Source of the DNA: Uloborus plumipes
Taxonomy: Eukaryota; Arthropoda; Arachnida; Araneae; Uloboridae
DNA: 64,000 nt
Direction of reading: 5' to 3'
Assembly: GCA_038373865.1 (NCBI GenBank)
Contig: JAXGGA010000079.1
Span: 62,001 to 126,000 of the forward strand
Positions 10,218 to 20,925 of the stretch are shown piece by piece; the first letter of the stretch is position 1; each line of letters begins with the position of its first letter. The translations under genes and the position numbers were made by a program. A model generated the notes under the pieces. It made no database searches. It had not been told where the DNA came from and saw nothing but the letters and a program-made list of their open reading frames with translations.

Positions 10218-11455
10218 TGTAAAGAAGACAGATGAAAAGTTCATCAACTTAAGGGACGAAACGAAAGATCCTCCCTTCCTCCTTAATGAAAACTTTTCTT
10301 TACTTTACTTGTGACTCCATGTGCTGATCTTTCAAGATTAAGCTGTTATTCATGTCAAGGTGCTTGTCATCAAGTATTAGTACTTATGCATATTCAGATT
10401 TTTATCAATCCTATAGATCTTAGACAGTAAAAGTTTTCTTTTCTGCTTATTTAAATGAAATACTTAATTTATTGATTTTAAGAAATTTTTTAAGCTTGAA
10501 TTATTAATGGATTATGCACGAAACAAATGCAAAAAATAAATATTGTGTGGGTGGGGGAGAGGGTCATTTTTGAGAGACTTAGAGTCAAAAAACATGAATT
10601 CCACACCTTTGCCGATACGGATCAATGTTTAATTGCTTCAGTAATTATTCCATTAATGCCTAGCATCCCTTTTTAGGGACGGTTCAAAAAAGGGTCTGAA
10701 TTTCCCAAAATGAACATATCAACCAAATAATATTGTTCAATTAGTACCTTGGTATTGTTTCAATTCGTCATTAACAGATTGCAGCACATAATCATTGTAA
10801 ATTGTGTTCTGTAGCAGTTTTAATATGATCTTTATCAAAAATTACATTGTTTAAAATCTCAAGAAAAAAAGCTAAGTTTTCAAAGTTATTCCCAGCTTCC
10901 CAGTTTATGTTAATTGCTGATTTTATTTCTTCTTATAAAATGCCTTTTTAAATCTTATATCGTAGGCAGACACAAATTTTAGTAAAAAAAGTATGTACCC
11001 TCTGGGGTCTATCGTAACTTTTAAGGGACGATTTTTCTTTCCTTAATAAAAAAATATTTGTTACATAATACTTTTTTTATTATTTTTCCTGTCCATTTAA
11101 CACTGTTTCTAACCAGTGTACAAAATATCTTTGAAAAAAAAAAATGTCAGGCATTAATGGGTTAAACTTTGAAGAATTTTTTAAAGACTTTCCACGCATT
11201 TTTAAACACAATTGTACGATTCAGCAGCTCTCGGTACTTGCTTTTACCACCACAGAGAAAAATATAGGTTAAACTAATTGCATGAACAATGTAGTGCTTA
11301 CTTAACGTACATTTGAATCGTTTTAGAATCCAAACACCCTTTACGACTATTTTTTATGAATAATAATTTTATCAAAAAAAAAAAAATCTCATTTAAGACT
11401 GGCTCAAAGGCAATAGATCAAAAATTATTAGAGCTCAGCAAAACGTAAATATATA
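10218..11455. other. AT-rich non-coding stretch
   Basis: No element ends or genes recognised. If the exon at 10144 is real, this would begin with its 3' untranslated region; AATAAA occurs near 10534. Confidence 0.4.
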
Positions 11456-11813
11456 CACTGTAACAAATTGATGTTGTTTTTACTTTATAATACAGCTAAT
11501 TGTATAGTAACAAACTATAAAAATCGCTAAGTATACAGTAATAAACTGTAAAACTGCTGCTTTACAGTAATAAACTGTAAAATTGTTAATTTTAGTTTAT
11601 TACTGTGTATTTTGCAGTTTTCAAACTGGAACTTCTGCTGACAGTATTATACTATTATTTGTACTGTATAATAAAAGCTAATGCTATGGTAATGAACTGT
11701 AAAATTGCTGCTTTACAGTAATAAACTAAAATTCCTAATTTTACAAAACTGGAACCTCTTCTGCCAGTATTATAGTGCAAAAACAATAAGGATTTTTTTT
11801 TTTTTTTGCAGTG
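11456..11813. mobile_element. CACTG-ended MITE copy 1 (358 bp), TA target duplication
   Basis: The left end CACTGTAACAAATTGATGTT and the right end, which reads CACTGCAAAAAAAAAA when reverse-complemented, are flanked by TA on both sides (11454-11455 and 11814-11815). Inside are repeated near-palindromic TACAGTAATAAACTGTAAAA units and the phrase CTGGAAC-TTCTGCTGACAGTATTATAC, shared with copies 2 and 3. The TA duplication points to the Tc1/mariner superfamily; there is no coding capacity. Confidence 0.8.
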
Positions 11814-13231
11814 TAGAGTAAGGGTTTTAAGTCATAACTCATTTAGATTCATAGTTCTGCCTTTGAACTATAGATTTTTAGAAATGGACTCAACGGCTTA
11901 TGATTCTAAACGACTCATTTATTAAAAGACCTTTTTACGAAAAAATGGTAAAACCTTCTAAATGTGCATAGCTTTGAGTACCGCTTATAGTTTCGGTATT
12001 CAAATTATTTCCATCGTTTTCGACGAGAAAATAGCAACGCCTTGCTGCAAGAAATATTGCGCAAAATACTTTATTTCATTGTTCCGTGCTAATTTGAAAG
12101 CTTCTCGTTTCATCTTTGATCATTATCGCGTGAAATCAATCGGAAACTCAAGACCCCGTAACGATCATTAGAAGACGAACAAAACTTCCAAATATGGTGC
12201 AATATCCAATTACCTCAGAATTAATTCATTACAGCATAACTATCATGCATAAAGAGGATGTGTCAAGCCCATTACAGTGTAACGTCGAGTAAATTAGCAA
12301 AGTATTGACTGGTGTATGAAATTATTATTATGTGCAATTTGTACAGCTAACATAAGGACGACTGTTTTCAAGGTAATTAACTGCTTAATAACCTGTAATA
12401 TCTTGCCACATAGGCACTCCGGCTTTGATCAGCATAAAGTACTTAATACTTATTAAACATACTTCTTTGATACGCGTATTCTATACTAAGTTCAGCCTGC
12501 AATAATACGATTACGAAATACAGTTGCAAATTTACTGATAGTAATAATCTTTAAGGTTGAGAATTATTATCTAAACGTGGGGATTGAATGTCGCAATAAC
12601 AGTTTGCTCTAAGCGTTTGCTTTTTGATTGACCATCAAAATTTTCCTATTCAATAAAATAAATGATGGCAAGATACGAATTTCTTGTATTTATGCTAGTT
12701 GAAGTATAATGCTTTCGTGTATCATATTTTAGGTGTAAGAAAAAAGACTTAGATGAAAAGTTAACTTCAACTGTTTGAGCAGATTTTCTTACAAGTTTTG
12801 GGAAAGAAGAAAAGTTACTAGTAAGTCACTTTTTGATATTTACTTTTCATTATTTAAATTTATCTAAGAATGGCCAGTAATTAATTTTTAAATAGTCGAG
12901 TTTTGAAAATTCATTGCTTTTAATTCCGTCTTTTAATTTTTTTCAGAAAATTTTATGTTACTTGTTTGCTGTTGTTATTATATATTAATACAAAGAAAAT
13001 TTTATTTTAAAGATAAACTTACACTTAATCGAAAGTCTTTTTATAACCAAAATACATTGCATAAAGTATTTGTTGACAACAAACGCAACTTTGCGCGTAG
13101 ATCATACCAATGTTATCTATATATATCTGTCACATATATATGTGAGAAATATAAGCCACATTCGAGTACTGTTGACACACTCCACATAAAGAATAATGCA
13201 ATATAAGCAATCGACAACGGCTAAGTAAATA
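11814..13231. other. AT-rich non-coding stretch
   Basis: Nothing I can name. The 69-residue plus ORF at 11962-12171 and the 83-residue one at 12955-13206 have no recognisable motif. Confidence 0.4.
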
Positions 13232-13515
13232 ATGAAAACCAGGGCATGGAAAGAACTGCAGAGACCCAGCACAGGGAAGTACTTTACAGGACTTATTTTC
13301 GCTGCTCATGTCAGCTTCTGTTGGGGCTTTTATTATTCAAGGGACCAAACAAAAAGTCCGATAAATTGTGTTGATCCTTGAGGAGATATAAAAGAAGTAG
13401 TTGGGGACAGACACGACATAAAACTGTTCGACTCGCCAAGATATTGGAAAAGGAGGCTCTGACGGCTACTCCAGATGTAATCGATCTATCTTTTCATGGC
13501 AATGCTTCAATTGAT
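13232..13515 (+). other. GC-richer island with TATAAAAG box, nature unknown
   Basis: This patch stands out in base composition. It contains a 49-codon ATG-initiated frame (13232-13381: MKTRAWKELQRPSTGKYFTG...), then a TATAAAAG box at about 13387, then a second open frame (RRYKRSSWGQTRHKTVRLAK...) ending with TAA near 13518. It could be a solo long-terminal-repeat promoter, a host promoter and first exon, or chance. I see no repeat partner or target duplication in the window. Confidence 0.25.
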
Positions 13516-13882
13516 TAAAGGATCATGCTTTGTAAGCAATTTTGCCGATGAATGTTTTTATAGATAACACATATCGATGATAATGATATGTACATTGTAA
13601 TGGAATCTTGAAAGTGTGAAACTGAAATCAATGCTCACAGTAACATTTACTTATAAAATAATACAAGATTAAAATAAAACACTTTTATTTAGAATAACAA
13701 CCAATTAAGGCTAGTATTATGTAAATGAAGCATGGAAATAATGTAGGCATTGGGAGGTAAACAACTTTATGCCCTACACATTGAAATAATAATATACATT
13801 TACTCATATAAGATTTAAAATTTGACGACAAAGGAAGATATCATATTTTTTGACAAATAAAAATAATCAATCATATTTCACT
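13516..13882. other. AT-rich non-coding stretch
   Basis: Nothing recognised. Confidence 0.4.
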
Positions 13883-14072
13883 CAGTGGCGTACATAGCAA
13901 CCCCGCGGGGCGGGGGGGGGGGGGGAGCGCATGAGGTTTGAGGGCGCACAGTTCATGAATACAGCACTATGACTTGTACGGGATTTTTTTTTTTCAATAG
14001 TTCAAAAAGGGGGTGAGGATGGGGGCACTGACAAATCTTGCGGGGGAGCGCACCTTAGTCGGTGTACACTAC
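13883..14072. mobile_element. Short hAT-like MITE remnant with G14 run
   Basis: The left end CAGTGGCGTACATAGC and the reverse-complemented right end GTAGTGTACACCGACTAAGG are loosely related. The interior is GC-rich and contains a G14 run at 13912-13925 and paired GGGGGAGCGCA blocks near both ends (13921-13931 and 14042-14052). No convincing target duplication was found, so the hAT label rests on the CAGTGGCGTA start alone. Confidence 0.4.
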
Positions 14073-14366
14073 TAAATATACTCAAACTTTATTTTCCTAC
14101 TTATTGCTAAAGTGTTCCAACGTTGTATATTTTGTGCTATCAGTTATAAATAAAGTTTTTTTTTTTAACTTAAATTTCAGCAAGGACTGATTTTCGCTTC
14201 ATTTCTATAAGATAATTAAAACAATTTAATATTTTGTTATTTTGGAGCTCAAATCAAGTGCTTTCATCTTTTCTGCAACTTGCTACTATGTTTACCGTAA
14301 GACAACTTTATAGCATTTCCCAACCTTTGTACGCTAATTTTGGATGCTATAATTTTTTCGTACTTA

Positions 14367-14572
14367 CACAGCAAAAAATAAACTGCTGCTTTTACAGTAT
14401 AATACTGGCAGCAGAGGTTCCAGTTTAAAACTGTAAAATGCAGAGTAACAGACTGTACAGATAGTAATTTTACTGTGTATTACTCTAAACTAGCAATTTC
14501 AGTTTACTACTGTAAAATTACTATAACATTAGCTGCATTATACTGTAAAAACAACATTTATTTTTTAGAGTG
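14367..14572. mobile_element. CACTG-ended MITE copy 2 (206 bp), TA target duplication
   Basis: It begins CACAGCAAAAAATAAACTGC and its right end, reverse-complemented, reads CACTCTAAAAAATAAATGTT. TA flanks both sides (14365-14366 and 14573-14574). It shares GGCAGCAGAGGTTCCAGTTT and the ACTGTAAAAT units with copy 3 at 37387. The 64-residue ORF at 14234-14428 overlapping its edge is not credible. Confidence 0.8.
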
Positions 14573-15127
14573 TATTTGAAACCATACAACTTTGTACGAC
14601 TTTGTACCCTTTTTGAGAAGTACTACAAGTGAGTAAATATTTTGAACTACATGCTAAAACTATATTCAGATATGTTCCACATATTGGTTAATCTATCTAC
14701 AGAGAATAATTTCTTAAGATAATGTATGGCGCTAGTCATCGACAGCCCTTACAGGTTTATGTCTAGAATATAATATTGTTTCCCTTCAATGTCAGAGGAG
14801 AAGTCTATATATCATTTGATTAAAACAATGAGAACTAACAATAAGCTGCGCTTTATGAGAAAGTTTACGAGTAAAACAATCAATGATAAGAGATGGGATC
14901 CAACATCAAGGAATTTTTGGAACACTCTAAGATATCTGGATACTCTTAAGAGCTTTGAGTCGGAAATAAACAATAATACAATGTTAAAAAGAGCATTAAA
15001 TTTTCCTATGAAAAACTTGTAAAATAAAAAAAGATAATATCAAATGCTAACAAGTAAAGAGAATATACTTGCTTACTATTCTTATATATTGTTGAATACC
15101 CTATTTTTTTACATATTGAGTATAAAA
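14573..15127. other. AT-rich non-coding stretch
   Basis: No element ends seen. A 77-residue plus-strand ORF (14789-15022) is lysine/asparagine rich with no motif; I cannot assign it. Confidence 0.35.
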
Positions 15128-15190
15128 TAGAGATGGATCGAAGCTTCAGCCTGGCCGAAGCATGAGGTGTGATTCGGCAGCTTCGGCCTA
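15128..15190. mobile_element. hAT-like terminal fragment (one end only)
   Basis: TAGAGATGGATCGAAGCTTC resembles the TAGRGATG-type ends of hAT elements and is followed by a GGCCGAAGC / GCTTCGGCC inverted pair. No opposite end was found, so this is at best a fragment. Confidence 0.35.
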
Positions 15191-15476
15191 TAATAATTTA
15201 TGTTGTAAATTTTCATTTAAAAATTATAATTACATAAATCCTTTTCTTTATTCTATGCGCAATTATAAAATACAGTAAAACATGGAAGCGTTAAAAAAGT
15301 GTCTAACCGAAGTCGCTGGTGTACAGGCTAAAACGTTTAACAGGGGAGTGAATGAATGTCAGAAAAGAGGGAGGGGCTTGTAGAAACCATGTATTGAAGT
15401 TCAAGGTTAATGTAAAATGCACAGAAATTGAGTTTTATAGTAAAAATATGAAATCCTATTTTTTCAATTTTTAATA

Positions 15477-16307
15477 CACTCAGGCAAATTGAAAATAGCG
15501 ACCCAAGAAGAAATCGTCGGATTGATCAGCGACTGCGTCTACAGTGGTGCCAAGCCAGATCAATGTGGAATGTCACAGATTGGCAAAAAGTTGTGTTTAG
15601 TGATGAGTCTCGGTTTGTTTTAGGGACTGATGATAACCGTGTACGGGTGTGGAGGCGCCCAGGTGAGCGGAAGAATTCCTCTCACACTGTTCTACGTCAC
15701 ACTGCCCGCACAGCTGGTGTAATGGTCTGGGGGCCATATCCTATGATAGCCGGTCCAATCTAATTGTGATGCGTGGAAAACTAACTGGCCAACGTTACGT
15801 CGATGATATTCTTCGACCCCATGTAGCACCTTTCCTAAATGGTCTCCCAGGGGCAATTTTCCAGCAAGATAATGCTCGTCCGCATACAGCAAGAGTTGCT
15901 GAAGACTTCCTACGTCCTTTTCAGACTCTTCCATGGCCGGCCCGCTCCCCCGACTTATCCCCTATGGAGCATGTGTGGGATCAGCTAAAACGCCACATGC
16001 CATCGTGTCACTATGTGCGTGATTTGGAGTTGGATGTTACAAATTTGTGGACCCATCTGCATCAGGACAACATTAGGCGTCTAATCAACTCAATGCCGGA
16101 CCGTGGGGCGGCATGTATTGCAGCTAGAGGTGGTCCAACGCGCTATTGAAGTTGCTCTGTATTTGTGTCCTTGCACACCCTGTGTATTCGTTCAATTGTC
16201 TTGATTTTGAGATCAAGTGAATCTCTCATCTGTATGATTATGTGTATTAAACTTCATTTCAATCTGATGCTTTCTTCTTGGGTTGCTATTTTCAATGTGC
16301 CTGAGTG
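15477..16307 (+). mobile_element. Tc1-like transposon, internally deleted (831 bp)
   Basis: The left end CACTCAGGCAAATTGAAAAT matches the reverse-complemented right end CACTCAGGCACATTGAAAAT; over 34 bases only two positions differ. TA duplications sit at 15475-15476 and 16308-16309. The transposase begins immediately inside the left repeat and lacks its N-terminal third, so this is a deletion derivative of a roughly 1.5-kb parent. The good terminal match indicates it moved relatively recently, presumably using transposase supplied from elsewhere. Confidence 0.93.
15503..16149 (+). pseudogene. Tc1-family transposase, N-terminally deleted and frameshifted
   Basis: Tc1-family transposases are nuclear cut-and-paste enzymes with N-terminal DNA-binding helix-turn-helix domains and a DDE catalytic core. 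Here only the core remains. The first catalytic aspartate is in VVFSDESRF, the second in FQQDNARPH and the glutamate in SPMEHVWDQLKRH. I count 32 residues between the second aspartate and the glutamate, two fewer than the 34 typical of classic Tc1. A single-base loss near 15733, in the G run of GTCTGGGGGCC, shifts the frame: the first segment (15563-15763) ends early and the rest continues in another frame from about 15735 to the stop at 16149. Retained length is about 215 codons against roughly 340 for the family; the DNA-binding half is missing. It is inactive as it stands. A minus-strand ORF at 15692-15934 is its shadow. Confidence 0.93.
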
Positions 16308-17160
16308 TATATTGAAAATAAATAAGCCCTTTGGGTCACACGTTAATATTCATGGATTGAGTGAAAATTTGGCAAGAATCATTTATTTGTATAATGGAAC
16401 AAACAGAGAAAGCGTCGAATAGAAAAAAACTACACCTTCAAAAATAAGCACCACCCTAATAAATAAAGAACTATATATAGTGCGAAGTTTATTTAACGCA
16501 TTAAAATCTAAACTACAATAAGCTTCATCATTCTAAGTTTTCTAAGTTTCGATAACATCTACAATATAATGTACAAAGGTTGAAATGCAATAACCTAATA
16601 CTTCAAGACAAAACTTTATTAATTACAAGAGAGTAATCTAACTAAGCAATTTTAGCACGAAACAATGGTTTTTTTCTTAAAACTGAGTGCTTGCATTTAT
16701 AATATGAACAATTAATAAACGTTTCTCCTGCTGACAACTTAAACCCAATGAGCAGTGAAATTTAATTATTAAAATAATTAATAATTTAATGCTTTCCTCT
16801 CGTGATTTAATAAGGAAGATGATGTTTTGACGCAAATATTTCTCCCATGTTTGTGGTATCAAACATGTTACACTGGATAGAAATGGTTGTTTGCATTATT
16901 TTTTTAAACAAATATGCATCGCTTCATTACTTAAGTTCTGTATAGTTTGCAGCTGAAATATTATTAGCTAGTAATACAATTAGGCTATGAAATTACTTGA
17001 ATTATTATCAGTCGTATTTTCTATTTAGATTTTTAGCATTTAATGAGTGCTATACAAGAAAGTGTAAAAGCAAAAGCAATATTCTCAGAGGAAATGGAGC
17101 CTAGAATGCATGGTATAAAAATTATTTAATATAAATATCGAATTTTCAGTATAAATAATA
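16308..17160. other. AT-rich non-coding stretch
   Basis: Nothing recognised. The ORF at 16165-16422 covers the end of the Tc1-like element and its flank and is not a gene. Confidence 0.4.
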
Positions 17161-19066
17161 CAATCGAATCCCATTTTAACGAATTCCAAGGGACTACCAA
17201 ATCATTTTAATGTAACAAAATTTTGTTGTACTGATATTAAGAATGTTGACAGTATTCCTATGTAATTTGGGTTGAGAGGTTACCAAAATCTTCGCTAAAG
17301 CGAGACATTGCAGTGGAATCCGCTGAAACGAATTTTCGCTGTATTTGACCAATAATTGAAAAAATTAAATCCATAAATTTAACACCGTATTAAAAAGTTA
17401 AAAACAGTTTAATTTTGCATGGAAACCCAGAAAAATATTGTTTTTTTGGTAAACCATCTACTATACATTTCCTTTACCCGCAGTTATTAACTGGAACTAT
17501 AGCAGTATAAAGATTTAATTCGTGCTTTAGAATCAATTTTAAGGTCCCTTGTAGTGTAAGAAATGCTGTCTATATGGGATAATGTTTTTTACCTCTAAAA
17601 GAACTGTATACATCCTCATCTGCTTCACTAATCACACTAAAGAAGTCATTTTAGTTAATAAATAAATCATTATATTCATTCTAATTACCAAAAACGATGT
17701 CTTACACCAAACAGATACGTAGTAGATGTAGAGTAAAATTACTGAATGTTTGTTACGAATTATAGTCGTGGATACTAAACTTAACAATAACTAAAATACC
17801 ATTTCGGTAAGGCTATGAATTATTTCATTTCTGCTTAAAAAGTCAGGAACCATTCAGCAGATAAAGAATTCTATGTCAAATGACATAATGCAACGGACTT
17901 TATTTAAAAATTATAGTTAACAAAAACAGTTTGAATTAATTTAAGCTTTAAGGTTTTTATAAAAAGTCATAAAGAGTTTTACGGAAATTAGTTTACAATT
18001 AGGAAATGAGTTTTTCAGATATTGAGAAAGGGAAAAATGACTGAAAGAGAGAAATTTATAATAAGAAAATAATTTGAATTGGCATATCGAAAGTTCACTT
18101 CTTAATAACCAATCAAATGTACAGCATGAACTGCTCAGTTGTCAGTTCAGTGGGAGTATAAATAGATTATTTTTAAATTTAAATATAGATGAGTGTATGA
18201 AAAAGTGAAGTAAATAAGTCATACAAATTAATTTTTCTTACTTGATCCGCTGTTGAAGATATGTTTATATCGAATAAAGTAGTCTAAGATATGCTTTTTA
18301 AGAAAAATAGGAAGCGTGACTTAACTATTTTCCACTTTGTAGTGCCTTTTTGAATAGCAATTACGCAAAGAATTGCTACTATTTAATACAGGACTTATGC
18401 TTATAGTTACATAAAAAATTATAAGCTATAAAACTATTTTTTTCAGAACTGATTGCTAGTTTGAGAAATATCTTTTTAAATGAATATTTGCTTTTCTTAT
18501 AAGGATTAATGTTATTAATAATATTAGCTATTAATAATATTAGGAAATATTAGCTTCATATGTTGCTATTGAGATAAATATACATACAATTTGTGTATCA
18601 TTACGTAAATTTTAGGAAGTTACTATTAAGTGCTAGTTTAAAAGCTTTCCGTAAAATATATTTGCATTGCAAACAAAAGGAAAGTAAAAGACAAAAAAGA
18701 CAACTAGTACAGTGTATTCCATCAAAGAATCTACAATTTATCAAAAGCAACATCATATGTGCAATTTGAGAGGAATCTGTGTTCGTTTCTAACTCAATGT
18801 CATTATTTAAATCCGTCTATGTCTCCGCACTGAGCGTTAGTTCAACAATTCACGTCAAAGAACTGGTCATGTCTAGAAAAATAATGGATTTTTTTCCCAG
18901 CCATTGAAAAAAAGTTTCCTAAACGTTTCCAATCACAAAAAATACAAACAATGTGAAATATTCTATCAGATTTTTTTCACACTTGATGACCGTTTAGAGA
19001 CTTTGTTCTCGTAACAGCGAACAAAATTTGCGATCCCTTAAAGCTCGCTTTAACGAGATTTAACTG
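17161..19066. mobile_element. Old pogo/Tigger-like element (about 1.9 kb), heavily decayed
   Basis: The left end CAATCGAATCCCATTTTAAC and the reverse-complemented right end CAGTTAAATCTCGTTAAAGC are related, continuing to AAGGGA in both, and the left side is preceded by TA. Such CAGT-GAA-TC-CG-TTTAACGA ends are typical of pogo-like Tc1/mariner elements. A second, internal end-like block (CAGTGGAATCCGCTGAAACG) lies at about 17311-17342, suggesting a nested or rearranged copy. No transposase is readable in the 1.6 kb interior. Right boundary uncertain by a few bases. Confidence 0.55.
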
Positions 19067-19415
19067 CATATTATAGTTTTTTAACTACGGAAAGAAAATC
19101 AGTACTGGAAAATAATGCAAAATTATTGAACATTTAGAAATGCATGAACAAACAAAAATATAAAATAAAAGGAAACAGAATTATCGAGTTAAACTCCATG
19201 TTAAAGTAATTCAGATTTTTTGTAACAATAAAACATACTACTAAATAATATGTATTTCAGCTATTTTGTATACACAAAGCTCATGTAAACGTGCTCTTTT
19301 ACTTGTTGTGAATTAAAAAAGTCATTTATACGGTATAATTAATCATGATATTATTAATACTCTTATATAACCCTGCATAAGTTCATTTATATGTATGGAG
19401 AGATCATTATTATTT

Positions 19416-19619
19416 CTGTACCCTCAGAATCAGACTAAAGTAACCCCATTTTCGTTACTTTTCAGAGGAGCGCGAAAACGTTTGTTTACTGTGGATAAAA
19501 GATGGGGCTCACGCTCTTTTAATGCTGCTAAATATTTGAGAAGGAATTTCTTTATTTCTGCAATAACGTTTGCATGGGTCCCAGTTTCGAACTTACGTTA
19601 GTCTGACTCTGAGGTACAG
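19416..19619. mobile_element. GC-richer MITE (204 bp) with 4-bp ATTT duplication
   Basis: The left end CTGTACCCTCAGAATCAGAC and the reverse-complemented right end CTGTACCTCAGAGTCAGACT align over about 27 bases with one gap and few changes. ATTT flanks it on both sides (19412-19415 and 19620-19623), consistent with a 4-bp target duplication. The 68-residue ORF covering it (19395-19601) follows from its higher GC content; I do not consider it a gene. Confidence 0.65.
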
Positions 19620-19623
19620 ATTT

Positions 19624-20530
19624 TAGGATTGCCGTTTGCTATGCTGCTCGAGTATCAGTTTACTTTTCATTACGCAAAAAACTAAGATGTATCAACGATG
19701 TTCATTAAAAAAAAATGTTTCACACTTGTTAGAACTTGTTAGAAGGCTCTCGCATTTTGAAAGCCAAATTTTAGCTGCGCATAGAAAGTATTATTTATAT
19801 TTGCGGGGAAAAAATGCTACTTTTTCAAGTATAAGGGGAAAAACCCCATAAGAAATACGTTATGGCTATTTTAACCCAGCACATTTCTTAATGTGATCTC
19901 ACATATACATTAATATCATAACTATTTCAAGTTAGAATGCAGCTAAAAAATGAGTTAATTCATCATCCTATTATTCATCTTAGTATATTAGACTGATTTT
20001 TTTTTTTTTTAAAGTTTTTAAAAAACAACAGTAAAATGCATGAATTTACGAAACACTTAGAAGCAAAGGTGCACAATTCTAAAATTGAAGATTTAAAAAA
20101 ATAGCGAAATGGTAGGACTAGCTTTCATATGTCTTTGGAAAAGATATGGTAATCGTTACCCTGGCAGGTGCTGCTGTGCAGCATTATTTAGGATTTTTTT
20201 TAATGAAAGTCTACCTACGGTTTGCTTTTCGCACGTGTTTTACTCAAAATTAAAAGAAAAATAGTCCACGTACACCATTTTGCTTCCAACTGCCTCTTGT
20301 ATAAAAGAAAACAACATGAAAGTTTGCTTTTCACAAAAGCATTCGTTAAGAACGTAGGTCCCCGTTCTTTTAGTTTTAAGATAGGCAGAAAAAAACTGAA
20401 CAAGATGTAAAGTAATTCAATATGTTCATGGATTAATTGAAAATGATGACATGCAAATGCAGCACTGTTAATATCAGTTAGTAAAAGTATATACATGCTA
20501 TTACATCCTTGGAGTCTCGGAGCACGGCGT
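19624..20530. other. AT-rich non-coding stretch
   Basis: Nothing bounded. Overlapping plus and minus ORFs at 20215-20496 show no motifs. Confidence 0.4.
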
Positions 20531-20906
20531 TTAATACTTGCTTTTCGACTTAGAGGTCAAGGTATTAAACAAGAGTTCAGAAAAAGATTCACAAGACTTT
20601 TTTCTTGTTTTTGTTTTGTCGATGTGGAGGATTATTGACAAACGGCATTTACCTTGAATGCCAAGAAAATAAAGGTGATTTGTAAGGACGCATCTAGCAA
20701 TTAGGTTATCATTGTCTTTAGAACAGAAAACGATGAGGGGTTTAGCAGCCAACTGATAGACTCACCAGTCATCCACTTCACAATTTTAAGAGAGAGGTTG
20801 AGTCGAAGGACATTTTCTGCCTCTTCCGATACAAATAGTAAGCTGCTAATAGTACGACCGCAGTGTTCAGGGTCCTCACATTTATTGAGCACATAACCAG
20901 CATATG
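20531..20906 (-). pseudogene. Unidentified coding-like segment, minus strand, one apparent frameshift
   Basis: Reading the minus strand from just after a C16 run (20910-20925), an open frame gives AYAGYVLNKCEDPEHCGRTI followed by SSLLFVSEEAENVLRLNLSL and KIVKWMTG, at which point a donor-like GTGAGT occurs (about 20763-20768). A second frame directly continues with AAKPLIVFCSKDNDNLIARC...FLGIQ and runs to 20531. Amino-acid composition is protein-like in both parts and GC content is locally raised. The AGYV-K-C pattern faintly recalls the C-terminal region of some transposases (P-element/THAP group), but I cannot assign it. It may be a decayed transposon protein or a host exon with a splice site; the abrupt frame change favours a pseudogene. 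Confidence 0.3.
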
Positions 20907-20909
20907 CTC

Positions 20910-20925
20910 GGGGGGGGGGGGGGGG
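20910..20925. repeat. G16 homopolymer
   Basis: The longest G run in the window. On the minus strand it sits as C16 directly upstream of the coding-like segment, where it could act as a pyrimidine tract or be a slippage-prone expansion. Confidence 0.95.
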
